Assembly: GCF_002113025.1 (NCBI RefSeq)
Contig: NZ_NEJH01000013.1
Location: forward strand, 62,001 to 126,000
Reading direction: 5' to 3'
Length of the DNA: 64,000 nucleotides
Origin: Pseudomonas sp. B28(2017)
GTDB taxonomy: Bacteria; Pseudomonadota; Gammaproteobacteria; Pseudomonadales; Pseudomonadaceae
This document shows positions 9,293-19,537 of this stretch, piece after piece. The position numbers and the translations under genes were made by a program. Under the pieces are notes generated by a model. The model saw nothing but the letters and a program-made list of their open reading frames with translations, had not been told where the DNA came from and did no database searches. Each line of letters starts with the position of its first letter. Within the stretch, counting starts at the first letter, position 1.

Positions 9293-12200
9293 TCAGTCCG
9301 CTGCGGATTGCGCTGCCGGCGCGCCCCGGTTCGCCGAGCGGCGCCTGATCGCCATGGCGCCACCGAGCAAGGCCTTGCGTTGCTCGCTCTGGCGCGTATC
9401 GGCACGGCGCTGGACATCGCTGGCTAGGCTCAGCAACTCGCCGACCTGCAACCCGTCACTGCGTATCAGCGCTTCGAGTACCGCCTGAATCTGTTCGGAC
9501 AAACACTCCAACGTGCCTGGCAGGTACTGGCCGGCCGGTGTCTCGAAGCTCAAGTGGATGTGCTGCGCATCGTTGTAGAACGCAGCGACCATGCCGATCT
9601 CGGCGGCCTGCCGCCCGGACGGGAAGTCCTCGACTTGCAGGCCCTCCATCGACGGCAAGCGAGCGACGCCTTCCTGGTAAATCAGCTTGATGTCGAACAG
9701 CGGCGAACGTCCGGCCCGGCGCGGCAGGCGCAAGGTCTCCACCAGACGCTCGAACGGCAAGTCCTGATGGTCCGAAGCCTCCAGCACCGCCCGGCGACAG
9801 GCCTCCAGCAATTGCGCCGCCGACTGCCCGGCATCGACCTCCACTTGCAGTACTAGTTGGTTAACGAAGAAGCCGACCATTTCTTCAAGCCCGGCTTGAT
9901 TTCGGTTGGCGATATCGGTGCCGATGCGCACCCGACCGACCTCGGTACGCTGGCGCAGGACCAGGGTGAAACCGCTCAGCAGCAGCATGAACAACGACAG
10001 ATCGCGTTGTTGGGCAAAGTCGCGCAGCTGCTGGCTGAGTTCGGCACTGAAGGTGAAATGAGCGCTGGCACCCTCTTGCGCAGTGCGCCGGTCGCCATCG
10101 GCGGGCAGCTCCAGCACCGCCTGTGGTTCAGCGAGGCGCTGCTGCCAGTAATCGAGCTGGCGTTGCAACTCACCGCCCTGCTCCAGCCACTGACGCTGCC
10201 ATTTGGCGAAGTCGGCGTACTGCACGCTGTGCGCCGGCAGTTGCGGGGTCTGGCCACGGTTGAGAGCTGGATACAGGGTGACGAACTCATTGATCAGGAC
10301 CCGGAACGACCAGTCATCGGCGACGATGTGATGCACTGTCAGCAACAGCACATGCTCGTCATCCGCGACCCGCAGCACCCGCACCCGCAGCAACGGGCCG
10401 TGGCGCAAGTCGAATGGCCGGGCGACTTCCTCGCGAGCCCGTTGTTGCGCTTCGACGTCCGGCGTCGGCAGATGCCGCAGGTCGCTGGCCTCGAAGCTCA
10501 ACGGCAATTGCCCGTGTACCCGCTGCCAGGTCTGGCCGTCTTCCTCGTAGAACGTGGTGCGCAACACCGCGTGGCGCTGCACCAGGGTGTCGAAGGCCTG
10601 GCGCAAGGCCTCAGGATTCAACTGGCCACGCAGGCGCAAGGCACCCGGCATGTTGTACATCGAACTGTCCGGCTCCAGGTTCCACAGGAACCACAAGCGC
10701 TGCTGGGCAAAGGACAACGGCTGGCGTTCGCCAGAGGTGTCGGCCACCAGCGCCGGGCGTTCACAGGCGCGTTGCAGCGCCTGCACTTGAGCGGCGAAAT
10801 CCTCAAGGCGCGGATGTTCGAACAGGCTGCGCAGGCTCACCGAAAGGCCCAGGCGCTGGCGGATCTGCGAGACGATTTGCGTCGCCAGCAACGAATGCCC
10901 GCCCAATTCGAAGAAGCTGTTTTCGCGGTCGACGCGATTGACCTGCAGCACCTGCCGCCAGATCTGCGCCAGTTCGATTTCCAGTGCCCCTTGTGGTGCG
11001 CTGCCGACTTCGGCCTCCCAAACCTGCGGGGGCGGTAACGCGGCGCGGTCGAGTTTGCCGTTGCGATTGAGCGGCAACGCGGCCAGCAACACCAGTTGCG
11101 TCGGGAGCATGTAGTCCGGCAGGCGCTCGCCCAAGGCGCGGCGCACGGTGTCGGTGAGTTGACGCGCATCAGCGTCCAGCAGTTCATCTGAAGCCGGCAC
11201 CACATAGCCGATCAATTGCTTGCCGCCAACGCCTTCGTGCACCAGCACCGCGGCTTCGCTGATCATCGGCAAGCCTTGCAGGTGCGCTTGGAGCTCACCC
11301 AACTCGATCCGGAAACCGCGAATCTTCACCTGATGATCGATGCGCCCCAGGTACTCCAGCGCACCGTCCTCGCGATAGCGCGCCAGGTCGCCGCTGCGGT
11401 ATAGCCGCGCACCCGGCGTGCCGGAAAACGGATCGGCGATAAAGCGCTCGGCGCTCAGGCCCGGTCGCTGGTGATAGCGCTGGGCAAGGCCGGCGTCGCC
11501 GCCGATGCACAACTCGCCAACACAACCGGTCGGCAGCAGGTGCCCTTCGCTGTCCAGCACATACAACGCGCGCCCCGGCAGCGCTTTGCCGATGGGCACG
11601 TCAATCTGATTGCGGGTATCGGCCTGTGTGCATTCGTGGGTACTGGAAACGACGGTGGCTTCGGTCGGGCCATAGGTATTGAGCAGGCGCACATCGCCCA
11701 GACCGGCCGCGTGCCACCGTTTCAAACCCTCCAGCGACATGGCCTCGCCACCGACGTGGACCTGGCGCAGACGCCCCTTGTCTCGCCGAGGCTGGGCGGC
11801 CCACTCCTGAGCCAGCAGGAACCAGTAGGCCGCCGGCAGGTCGGCCAGGGTCACGTCGTGCCGGATGATTTGCCGATAAAGCGTGTCGGTGTCCCACAAC
11901 TCATCGCCGCGCATCACCAGCGCCGCGCCCACGCACAGTGGCGGGTAGCACTGCTCGACAAAACCGTCGAAGCTGAACGTGGCGAATTGCAGCACGCGGT
12001 CTTCAGGGACCAATTGCGAATAGTCCGCCGCGATCACGCAATACTCGCGCAGTGCGGCATGGGCCAGGCATACGCCTTTCGGGCGACCGGTGGAGCCGGA
12101 GGTGTAGATCAGGTACGCGAGGTCTTCGGCGCTGGCAAGGTTTTCCAGGTTTTCAGTGGAGTAACCATCGGCGCTCACCTCCAGCGCCAGGCGCGGCAAA

Positions 12201-15200
12201 CCTTGCGGCAGCGCTACATCGGTCAGCAAGCCCGGTTGCGCCAGCAACAGGTCCATGCCGCTGTCTTCGATCATGTAGGCCAGGCGCTCGGCCGGGTAAT
12301 CCGGATCCAGTGGCACATAACCGGCACCGGCCTTGAGGATGGCCATCAGGCTGACGATCATCTGCGCATTGCGCCGCACCGACAGGCCCACCCGCTGCCC
12401 CGGTGCCACACCATGGGCGCGCAGGCGATGGGCGAGCTGGTTGGCTTGCGCATTGAGCCGGGCGTAGGTCAGGCGTTCGTCACCGACCATCACCGCCAGT
12501 GCATCGGGCGTGCGCGCCGCTTGTTGTTCGAAACGCTGATGGACCAGCAACGGACTGTCGATCGGTGGCGCAGGCGGACGGGAACACGCCAGCACCTTTG
12601 CCTGCGCCTCGGGGTCCAACAGGCTGATCGCGCCCAGCGCCTGTTGTGGCTGCGCGACGAATTGCTCCAGCACATGCAACAGGCTGGCGCCCAACTGGCT
12701 GATCTGCTCGGCACTGAACCTGGCCCGGTCGAAACTGAAATCCAGACGCAAGTTGGCACCGACTTCGATGCCGAGGGTCAGTGGATAACTGGTGATTTCG
12801 TGATTGTGCAGCGCGCCGAAGGTCAGGCCCGCTGGTGCCCCTTGCTTGAGGGCTTCAGCCACCGGGAAGTTCTCGAACACCAGCAGGCTGTCGAACAACG
12901 CCCCCTGTTGCCCGGCCCAGCCCTGAATGTCGTACAGCGGCACGTGTTCGAACTCGCGCAGGCTCAGGTTCTGGGCTTGCAGGTCGTTGAGCCACTGGGC
13001 CACGGATTGGCCCGCTGACGGACTGGCAATGATCGGCAAGGTATTGATGAACAGCCCCAACTGCTGCTCGATGCCCGGCAGCGGTGCGGAGCGTCCGGCA
13101 ATCGTTGCACCGAACGCCACACAGGACTGGCCGGTGTAGCGCTGCAACAACAGGCCCCAGGCGCCTTGCAGCAAGGTGTTGAGGGTGATTTTCTGCTGGC
13201 GGGCAAAATCGCTCAGGCGCTGTAGCGCGGCACTCTCAAGGGTCAATTGATGTTCGCCCATGCCATGTCCATCGGCGGGCGTCGGCAAGGCTTGCGCCAG
13301 CAGCGTCGGCGTTTCCAGCGCCGCCAGCGCTTGTTTCCAGTACTGCTCAGCGGCCAGCAGCGGCTGCTGTTGAATCCAGCCCAGATAATCGTGGTATTGC
13401 CCCAACGGCTTGGCCAACGTCTGGCCGGCATAGTGCTGGATCACCTCACCGAGCAACTGGGCGTTGCTCCAGCCATCCATGAGGATGTGATGGTTGGTGT
13501 AGATCAGGTGCCAGTCTTGCGCCCCCTGGCGCACCAGCATCAGACGGAACAGCGGCGCGGCGCCGAGCTCGAAGCCACGGCTACGCTCCTCGGCGGCCAA
13601 CGCATCGAGGTCAACGTCGGCCGCTTCGATGACTTGCAGTTGCAGGTCGATCTGGCGATGAACCACCTGGTGCGCCGATTCCAGCCCCAGCCAGTGGAAG
13701 CTGCTGCGCAGGATGTCGTGACGGTTGATCGCCGCCTGCCAGGCCCGGCCGAATGCCGCCAGTTCCAGCCCGTGGATATCCAGGCGCAATTGATTGATGT
13801 AGGCCTCGGCCTGGGGTTCGTACAGGGTGTGGAACAGCATGCCCTGTTGCATCGGCGTCAGCGGGTAAACGTCCTCGATGGCCGGTGCCGGGACAGGCAA
13901 GGCATCGAGTTGTGCCTGAGTGATGCGCGCCAGCGGGAAGTCCGACGGTGTGACCTGGCCTGCCGCTGTCGTGCAGCAATGCTCGATCAGCACCTTGAGC
14001 TCTTCGGCGTAAACGTCGGCCAGTTGCTGCACCGTGGCCTCGGTAAACATGTCGCGGCTGAAACCCCATTGCAGCGAGAGCTGCCCGCCATACACCTGAC
14101 CTTCCACGGTCAGCCAGTTGGCCAACGGTGCATCGTCACCCTGAGCCTGGCCGCCGCTTTCCGCGGCCGGGACGAACAACGCAGCGTCATCGAACTGACG
14201 GTCGAACTGCCCCAGGTAATTGAAGGTGATGCGCGGTGCCGGTAAATGTTGCAGGGCCTGGCGCTGCGCCGGTTCACCGAAGTAGCGCAGCACGCCGTAC
14301 CCCTGGCCTTTGCCGGGAATGGCGCGCAGTTGCTCCTTGATCGACTTGATCGAACTGGCCGCCCCGGCCTCGGGTTGCAGGCGCACCGGAAACAGGCTGG
14401 TGAACCAGCCGACGGTGCGGCTCAGGTCGAGGTCGTCGGACAGGTCTTCGCGGCCGTGGCCTTCAAGCTGGATCAGCGTCGAGCCCTGCCCGCTCCAGCG
14501 GCAGATGACCCGCGCCAACGCCGTGAGCAACAGATCATTGACCTGGGTGCGATAGGCCGCCGGCGCCTGTTGCAGCAACTGCCGGGTCAGTTCGGCGTCC
14601 AGTTTCGATTCGATCCTGTGCCCGTGGCGATGCTGCAAACTGCCCTGCGGGTTGTCACACGGCAGCTCCCGGGCATCCGCCAATTGCGCCTGCCAGTACG
14701 GCATTTGCGCACCGACTGTGCCGGCATGTTGTTGCAGGTGTGCGGCCCAGGCTTGATAGGCGCTGGTTTTTTCCGGCAACGCCGCTTGCCGGTAAGCCTG
14801 TTGCACGTCTTCGAGCAACACCCGCCACGACACTCCGTCCACCGCCAGGTGATGGATCACCAGCAGCAGGCGCTGGCTGCCATCGTCGAGGCTGACCAGC
14901 AAGGCGCGCAGCAGCGGCCCGTTTGCCAGATCGAGGCTGCGTTGCGCTTCATCGCACAGGGCGGTCAAGGCTTCGCTCGAAGACGCCTGACGCTGCCACA
15001 ATCCAGCGCACTCGACGGGCGCTGCATGGCGCTGCTGCCAACCTTCGTCACCGTCGATGAAACGCAGGCGCAAGGCGTCGTGGTGGTTGATGACGGCGAC
15101 CAACGCCCGTTCCAGTGCTTGCGGATTCAGCGTTTCCCGGGGCGTCAGCAGCAGCGACTGGTTCCAGTGCTGACGCTGGGCGATGGCCTGTTCGAAGAAG

Positions 15201-18200
15201 TAATGCTGCGCCGGGGTCAGGATCACCGCGCCACCGACCGGGCCTTGATCGATGGTGCTGCGGCTGTCGAACGCCGCGACCAGCGCCAGGCTGCGCACGG
15301 TCTGGTACTGGAACAGGTCACGCGGACTGAGGCGAATACCAGCCTGGCGGGCGCGGCTGACCACCTGGATGGAAATGATCGAGTCGCCGCCGAGCTCGAA
15401 GAAATTGTCTTCAAGGCCCACACGCTCTGCGCCCAATACTTCCTGCCAGATCTGCGCCAGCGCGGCCTGCATCGCATTTTGCGGCGCGACGAATGCCTGC
15501 TGCGGCGCGGCGTCGGGTTGCGGCAAAGCCTTGCGGTCGAGCTTGCCGTTGGCGGTCACCGGCAAAGCGTCCAGCGGCATCAGGTACGTGGGCACCATGT
15601 ATTCCGGCAGGCTGCCGAGCAGCCAGGCCTTGAGGGTTTGTGGCCACTGCGGGTCGGTGCCGGCGTTGTCCAGCACCAGATACGCCACCAGATGCTTGCC
15701 ACCCTGCACCAGCACCACGGCCTCGCGCACCAGCGCATGCTGCATCAGCCGAGTCTCGATTTCCCCCAGTTCGATGCGCAGGCCGCGCAATTTGACTTGA
15801 TGGTCGAGGCGCCCGAGGTATTCGATCACCCCATCGGCGCGCTGCCGCACGCGGTCGCCGGTGCGGTACAAGCGCGCGCCATCATGGAACGGGCACGGCA
15901 CGAAACGCTCGGCGCAGAGCGCCGGACGCCGGTGATAACTGCGCGCCAGGCCGGCACCGCCAAGGTACAACTCCCCCGCCACACCAGCCGGTACCGGCAG
16001 CAGCTGTGCATCCAGTACATGGGTGCGCAGGTTGGCGATGGGCCGGCCGATGGGCACGCTGTCGGCGCCCTCGTCGATGCAGGTCCAGTGGGTGACATCA
16101 ATGGCTGCCTCGGTCGGACCGTACAGGTTGTACAGCCCGGCGCCCGGCAGTTTTTTGAAGACCTGCAATTGGGCATCCAGCGGCAAGGCTTCACCGCTGC
16201 ACACGATGCGCTTGAGGCGGGTGCAGGCCTCGACCCCCGGCTCATGGATGAACGCCTGGAGCATCGAAGGCACAAAGTGCAGCGTACTGATGCCGTAGTC
16301 ACCGATGAGGCGGATCAACTGTGCCGGTTCACGGTGCGCACCCGGCGGTGCCACCACCAGGCGTGCGCCGGTCATCAGCGGCCAGAAAAACTCCCAGACC
16401 GACACGTCGAAACTGAACGGGGTTTTCTGCAGCACCGAGTCGCTGCCATCGATTGCGTAAGCCTGTTGCATCCAGCACAAACGGTTGACCAGCGCCGCGT
16501 GACTGTTGCCGGCACCTTTGGGCTTACCGGTGGAGCCGGAGGTGTAGATCACATAGGCCAGGTTCAACGGATGCACGTCAACCTGCGGGCAGGTCTCGCT
16601 GTAGCCATCGAGCCAGTCTTGCGCCTGATCCAGGGCGATGACCTTGACGCCATCGGTGGGCAGTGTGCCGAGCAACGAGCTTTGGGTGAGCAGCAAGCCA
16701 ATCGCGCTGTCGTCGATCATGTAGGCCAGGCGTTCGGCCGGGTACTCCGGGTCCAGCGGTACGTAAGCGCCACCGGCCTTGTGAATCGCCAACAGGCCGA
16801 TGACCATGTCCAGCGAACGCTCGACACAGATGCCCACCAGCACATCCGGGCCGACACCTTGCTCGCGCAGGCAGTGAGCCAGTTGACTGGTACGGGCATC
16901 GAGTTGCGCGTAGCTCAGCTGACGCTCGCCAAACACCAGCGCCGGCGCGTCCGGGGTGCGTCGGGCCTGGGCCTGAATCAACTGATGCAGGCACTGATCG
17001 ACCGGATACGCCTCGGCGGTGCGGTTCCAGTCCTGCACCAGCACTTGCTGCTCCTCTGTCGTCAGCATCGGCAATTCGCCGATCCGCGCGTTCCCGTCAG
17101 CCACCATCGCCTGCAACAGGCGCGTCCAGTGCCGAGCCATGTGCGCGATCGTCTCGGCCTCGAACAGGTCGCTGGCATAAGTCAGCGCGGCGTGCAGTTT
17201 GCCGCCCTTCTCCCAGGTGTCGAGGGTCAGGTCGAACTGGGTGGTACGGCTTTGCCAGTCGATGCTGCCCAGCATCAGGCCGGACGCAGTGCTGACCGAG
17301 GCCATGTCGGCCACGTGCGGCTGGTGGTTGTACATCACCTGGAACAAAGGTGTGTGGCTAAGGCTGCGCTCCAGTTTCAGCGCTTCGACCAGGCGCTCGA
17401 ACGGCAGGTCCTGGTGGGCCTGGGCACCGAGGGCGGTTTCCTTGATGGCGCGCAGCAGGTCGTAGACCCGGGTCTGGCCGTCCAGTTGAGTACGCAGCAC
17501 CTGGGTGTTGACGAAGAAGCCGATCAGGCCTTCGATTTCCGCACGGTTGCGGCTGGCGATGGGCACGCCGACGCGGAGGTCGGTTTGCCCGGTGTAGCGA
17601 TACAGCAAAGCGTTAAAGGCACCGAGCAACAGCATGAACAGAGTGATGTTGTGCTTCTGCGCGGTGCTGCGCAGTTGCTCGGCCAGGTGCGCCTCGACCG
17701 CGAATTCGTAACGGCTGCCGCGATAGCTCGGCATCGCCGGACGCGAATGGTCCAGCGGCAATTCAAGCACCGGATGTTCATCACCCAATTGCGCCTGCCA
17801 ATACGCCAGTTGCCGCGCCTGCTCGCCCGCCTCCAGCCAGCGGCGCTGCCACAAGGCGTAGTCGCTGTACTGGATCGGCAACGGTGCCAGTTGCGGCTGA
17901 GTGCCCGCATCGAAGGCGTCGTAACTGCGGATGAATTCATCGATCAGCACGTTCATCGACCAACCGTCGGACACGATGTGATGCAGGGTCAGAAACAGAA
18001 CGTGCTCAAGCCCCGCGAGTTTGAGCAAGGTGACCCGCAGCAGCGGACCGGTCGACAGATTGAATGGCAACATCGATTGCTGTTCGGCGGCTTGCGCCAC
18101 GGCCCGTTCGCGCTCCTCGGCAGGCAGTGCGCTGAAATCCACTTGTTCGATCTGCAGCTGTGCCGTGGTGGGGACTTGCAGCAAGCTGTCATCGGCCTGA

Positions 18201-18526
18201 CGCTGGAACACCGTGCGCAAGGTTTCATGCCGCGCCACCAGGCTGGCGAACGACTGCTTCAGCGCCGGCAGATTCAAGCGCCCGGTCAGCCGCACCGCAC
18301 CCGGCAGGTTATAGGCGCCGCTATGCGGGTCCAGTTGCCAGAGAAACCACATGCGTTGCTGGGCATACGACAGCGCCTGGCGATCCTCGGCCTCGATGCC
18401 GGCCGGAATCGGAAAACGGGTGAAATCCACGCCTTCCTTGTGCAAGGCCGCAAGGAACATCTGGCGCTTTTCCAGGGGCAACCCGATAAACCGGCGAGCA
18501 AGTTTCAAGGAGTCTTCAGCATTCAT
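9293..18526 (-). CDS. NRPS, C-A(Ser)-T-E-C-A(Lys?)-T-C
   Basis: 3077-residue synthetase. Domains in order: C1 (HH at 182-183, LHHIVSDGW), A1, carrier Ser about 1049 (LGGDSI), epimerase-type domain (IHHLAVDGVSW), C2 (LTPMQQGMLFHTL, NHHILMDGW), A2, carrier Ser about 2545 (LGGHSLLATQ), then a third C domain to the end with VHHIVADDW, where the usual glycine is Asp. By-eye pockets: A1 D-V-W-H-V-S-L-I-D, a serine code, made D by the E domain; A2 D-G-E-D-H-G-T-V-V, which I associate with lysine in Pseudomonas pyoverdine synthetases (moderate certainty). Ending in a free C domain is unusual. It fits the next synthetase beginning with a non-catalytic C-like domain, so condensation onto its carrier would be catalysed from this protein. 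The C-terminal tail of about 50 residues is Arg/Ala rich. Confidence 0.95.
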   Translation of the reverse strand: MNAEDSLKLARRFIGLPLEKRQMFLAALHKEGVDFTRFPIPAGIEAEDRQALSYAQQRMWFLWQLDPHSGAYNLPGAVRLTGRLNLPALKQSFASLVARHETLRTVFQRQADDSLLQVPTTAQLQIEQVDFSALPAEERERAVAQAAEQQSMLPFNLSTGPLLRVTLLKLAGLEHVLFLTLHHIVSDGWSMNVLIDEFIRSYDAFDAGTQPQLAPLPIQYSDYALWQRRWLEAGEQARQLAYWQAQLGDEHPVLELPLDHSRPAMPSYRGSRYEFAVEAHLAEQLRSTAQKHNITLFMLLLGAFNALLYRYTGQTDLRVGVPIASRNRAEIEGLIGFFVNTQVLRTQLDGQTRVYDLLRAIKETALGAQAHQDLPFERLVEALKLERSLSHTPLFQVMYNHQPHVADMASVSTASGLMLGSIDWQSRTTQFDLTLDTWEKGGKLHAALTYASDLFEAETIAHMARHWTRLLQAMVADGNARIGELPMLTTEEQQVLVQDWNRTAEAYPVDQCLHQLIQAQARRTPDAPALVFGERQLSYAQLDARTSQLAHCLREQGVGPDVLVGICVERSLDMVIGLLAIHKAGGAYVPLDPEYPAERLAYMIDDSAIGLLLTQSSLLGTLPTDGVKVIALDQAQDWLDGYSETCPQVDVHPLNLAYVIYTSGSTGKPKGAGNSHAALVNRLCWMQQAYAIDGSDSVLQKTPFSFDVSVWEFFWPLMTGARLVVAPPGAHREPAQLIRLIGDYGISTLHFVPSMLQAFIHEPGVEACTRLKRIVCSGEALPLDAQLQVFKKLPGAGLYNLYGPTEAAIDVTHWTCIDEGADSVPIGRPIANLRTHVLDAQLLPVPAGVAGELYLGGAGLARSYHRRPALCAERFVPCPFHDGARLYRTGDRVRQRADGVIEYLGRLDHQVKLRGLRIELGEIETRLMQHALVREAVVLVQGGKHLVAYLVLDNAGTDPQWPQTLKAWLLGSLPEYMVPTYLMPLDALPVTANGKLDRKALPQPDAAPQQAFVAPQNAMQAALAQIWQEVLGAERVGLEDNFFELGGDSIISIQVVSRARQAGIRLSPRDLFQYQTVRSLALVAAFDSRSTIDQGPVGGAVILTPAQHYFFEQAIAQRQHWNQSLLLTPRETLNPQALERALVAVINHHDALRLRFIDGDEGWQQRHAAPVECAGLWQRQASSSEALTALCDEAQRSLDLANGPLLRALLVSLDDGSQRLLLVIHHLAVDGVSWRVLLEDVQQAYRQAALPEKTSAYQAWAAHLQQHAGTVGAQMPYWQAQLADARELPCDNPQGSLQHRHGHRIESKLDAELTRQLLQQAPAAYRTQVNDLLLTALARVICRWSGQGSTLIQLEGHGREDLSDDLDLSRTVGWFTSLFPVRLQPEAGAASSIKSIKEQLRAIPGKGQGYGVLRYFGEPAQRQALQHLPAPRITFNYLGQFDRQFDDAALFVPAAESGGQAQGDDAPLANWLTVEGQVYGGQLSLQWGFSRDMFTEATVQQLADVYAEELKVLIEHCCTTAAGQVTPSDFPLARITQAQLDALPVPAPAIEDVYPLTPMQQGMLFHTLYEPQAEAYINQLRLDIHGLELAAFGRAWQAAINRHDILRSSFHWLGLESAHQVVHRQIDLQLQVIEAADVDLDALAAEERSRGFELGAAPLFRLMLVRQGAQDWHLIYTNHHILMDGWSNAQLLGEVIQHYAGQTLAKPLGQYHDYLGWIQQQPLLAAEQYWKQALAALETPTLLAQALPTPADGHGMGEHQLTLESAALQRLSDFARQQKITLNTLLQGAWGLLLQRYTGQSCVAFGATIAGRSAPLPGIEQQLGLFINTLPIIASPSAGQSVAQWLNDLQAQNLSLREFEHVPLYDIQGWAGQQGALFDSLLVFENFPVAEALKQGAPAGLTFGALHNHEITSYPLTLGIEVGANLRLDFSFDRARFSAEQISQLGASLLHVLEQFVAQPQQALGAISLLDPEAQAKVLACSRPPAPPIDSPLLVHQRFEQQAARTPDALAVMVGDERLTYARLNAQANQLAHRLRAHGVAPGQRVGLSVRRNAQMIVSLMAILKAGAGYVPLDPDYPAERLAYMIEDSGMDLLLAQPGLLTDVALPQGLPRLALEVSADGYSTENLENLASAEDLAYLIYTSGSTGRPKGVCLAHAALREYCVIAADYSQLVPEDRVLQFATFSFDGFVEQCYPPLCVGAALVMRGDELWDTDTLYRQIIRHDVTLADLPAAYWFLLAQEWAAQPRRDKGRLRQVHVGGEAMSLEGLKRWHAAGLGDVRLLNTYGPTEATVVSSTHECTQADTRNQIDVPIGKALPGRALYVLDSEGHLLPTGCVGELCIGGDAGLAQRYHQRPGLSAERFIADPFSGTPGARLYRSGDLARYREDGALEYLGRIDHQVKIRGFRIELGELQAHLQGLPMISEAAVLVHEGVGGKQLIGYVVPASDELLDADARQLTDTVRRALGERLPDYMLPTQLVLLAALPLNRNGKLDRAALPPPQVWEAEVGSAPQGALEIELAQIWRQVLQVNRVDRENSFFELGGHSLLATQIVSQIRQRLGLSVSLRSLFEHPRLEDFAAQVQALQRACERPALVADTSGERQPLSFAQQRLWFLWNLEPDSSMYNMPGALRLRGQLNPEALRQAFDTLVQRHAVLRTTFYEEDGQTWQRVHGQLPLSFEASDLRHLPTPDVEAQQRAREEVARPFDLRHGPLLRVRVLRVADDEHVLLLTVHHIVADDWSFRVLINEFVTLYPALNRGQTPQLPAHSVQYADFAKWQRQWLEQGGELQRQLDYWQQRLAEPQAVLELPADGDRRTAQEGASAHFTFSAELSQQLRDFAQQRDLSLFMLLLSGFTLVLRQRTEVGRVRIGTDIANRNQAGLEEMVGFFVNQLVLQVEVDAGQSAAQLLEACRRAVLEASDHQDLPFERLVETLRLPRRAGRSPLFDIKLIYQEGVARLPSMEGLQVEDFPSGRQAAEIGMVAAFYNDAQHIHLSFETPAGQYLPGTLECLSEQIQAVLEALIRSDGLQVGELLSLASDVQRRADTRQSEQRKALLGGAMAIRRRSANRGAPAAQSAAD

Positions 18527-18581
18527 CTATCAGCATCCGCATCAGTAGGCAGGAAGCGCAAAGGCGCGTCGTCCCTATAAA

Positions 18582-18604
18582 ACGAATGCAGGCGGGAAAA
18601 ATTA
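18582..18604 (-). promoter_or_regulatory. Candidate PvdS (iron-starvation) box before the large NRPS
   Basis: On the minus strand GCTAATT is followed after 15 bases by CGTT. This resembles the IS box of the extracytoplasmic sigma factor PvdS (TAAAT, 16-17 bases, CGT), with a substituted fourth base and spacing one short. It lies about 55 bases before the start at 18526. The similar arrangement before the thioesterase gene supports both. Confidence 0.45.
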
Positions 18605-18652
18605 GCGGATCAGGCGGAAGGTGAAATGCGCAAAACAGCGCAATGAAAACCA

Positions 18653-18744
18653 CTGTGGGAGCGAGCCTGCTCGCGAAGACGGCGTGTCAGTCGAGATCAA
18701 TGGTGTCTGACACATCGCTTTCGCGAGCAGGCTCGCTCCCACAG
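18653..18744. repeat. Inverted pair of Pseudomonas REP elements
   Basis: Two REP copies in opposite orientation, 18653-18678 and 18717-18744, sharing the core GCGAGCAGGCTCGCTCCCAC and separated by about 38 bases. Transcribed, the pair would form a long hairpin between the thioesterase and NRPS genes, possibly attenuating or stabilising mRNA. Confidence 0.9.
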
Positions 18745-18770
18745 CTTTTCAGGTGATATTTGAAATCGTC

Positions 18771-19505
18771 TCAGCCCACCGCCATCAATCCATGCCGCCG
18801 ATGATGCACCTCCAGATGATCCTTGATCACCTGCAGCACTTTCGCTTCCTGCTCATGGATGAAGAAGTGCCCGCCCGCCAGCATATCCACCGAAAAACTG
18901 CCACGGGTTTCCTGGCTCCAGCCGATCAACTGCTCGGTGGTGGCGCGATCGGCCTTGCCGCCAAGCACGTGCACCGGGCACTTGAGCAACGGGCGTCGAA
19001 TCGGCTCGAAACGTCCGCACAGCAGGAAATCCGCACGCAGCACCGGCAGGGTCAGGCTCATCAACTCTGCATTGGCCAGAATCTCTTCGCTGGTGCCGTT
19101 GAGAGTGCGCAATTGCTCGATCAGTTCGGCATCGGTCCTGGGCTGGGCAAAACCCCGGTCGTAGTCGGCGCGCATCGTCGGTGCGGCGGTGCCCGAGGCG
19201 AACAGCGCTACCGGTTCCGGACAACCCAGCAAGCGGAACGCGTGGGCCATCTCGCAGGCCAGCAACGCCCCCATGCTGTGCCCGAACAACGCGTACGGCG
19301 CCTTGAGCGTGGCTTTCTGTTCATGGGCCAATTGCAGCGCCAGACGGCGTATGTTGGTATGCAAGGGCTCACCGTACCGCGCACCACGCCCCGGGAGCTC
19401 CACCGGTTGCAACCTGAGCCACTGCGGTAGCTTGCGCCGCCAGCGGCTATAGACCATGGCACTCGCGCCCGAATAGGGCAGGCACAGCAATGTCAGCGGG
19501 GTCAC
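18771..19505 (-). CDS. Type II (editing) thioesterase of the NRPS cluster
   Basis: 244-residue alpha/beta hydrolase of the GrsT/PvdG type. Visible: N-terminal LLCLPYSGASA, nucleophile elbow GHSMG (Ser77), acid Asp186 (GGKAD) and catalytic His213 (GGHFF). These stand-alone enzymes remove wrongly loaded or stalled acyl groups from carrier domains. The GTG at 19505 is chosen because it is preceded by GAGGA at good spacing and the protein then begins like family members; an upstream extension would be unconserved. It is the first gene of the minus-strand siderophore block, 244 bases ahead of the large NRPS. A candidate PvdS box at 19538-19561 implies iron-starvation control. Cytosolic; no signal peptide. 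Confidence 0.92.
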   Translation of the reverse strand: MTPLTLLCLPYSGASAMVYSRWRRKLPQWLRLQPVELPGRGARYGEPLHTNIRRLALQLAHEQKATLKAPYALFGHSMGALLACEMAHAFRLLGCPEPVALFASGTAAPTMRADYDRGFAQPRTDAELIEQLRTLNGTSEEILANAELMSLTLPVLRADFLLCGRFEPIRRPLLKCPVHVLGGKADRATTEQLIGWSQETRGSFSVDMLAGGHFFIHEQEAKVLQVIKDHLEVHHRRHGLMAVG

Positions 19506-19537
19506 CGGGCGTTCCTCGAAAATTGTCTGCTTGAAGA

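Noticed and set aside
14246..18580. Very long open frame (1444 codons) on the plus strand
   Set aside because: It lies entirely opposite the NRPS gene, whose domains are all recognisable; high GC makes such antisense frames expected. The same holds for the 920-codon plus-strand frame at 1689-4451.
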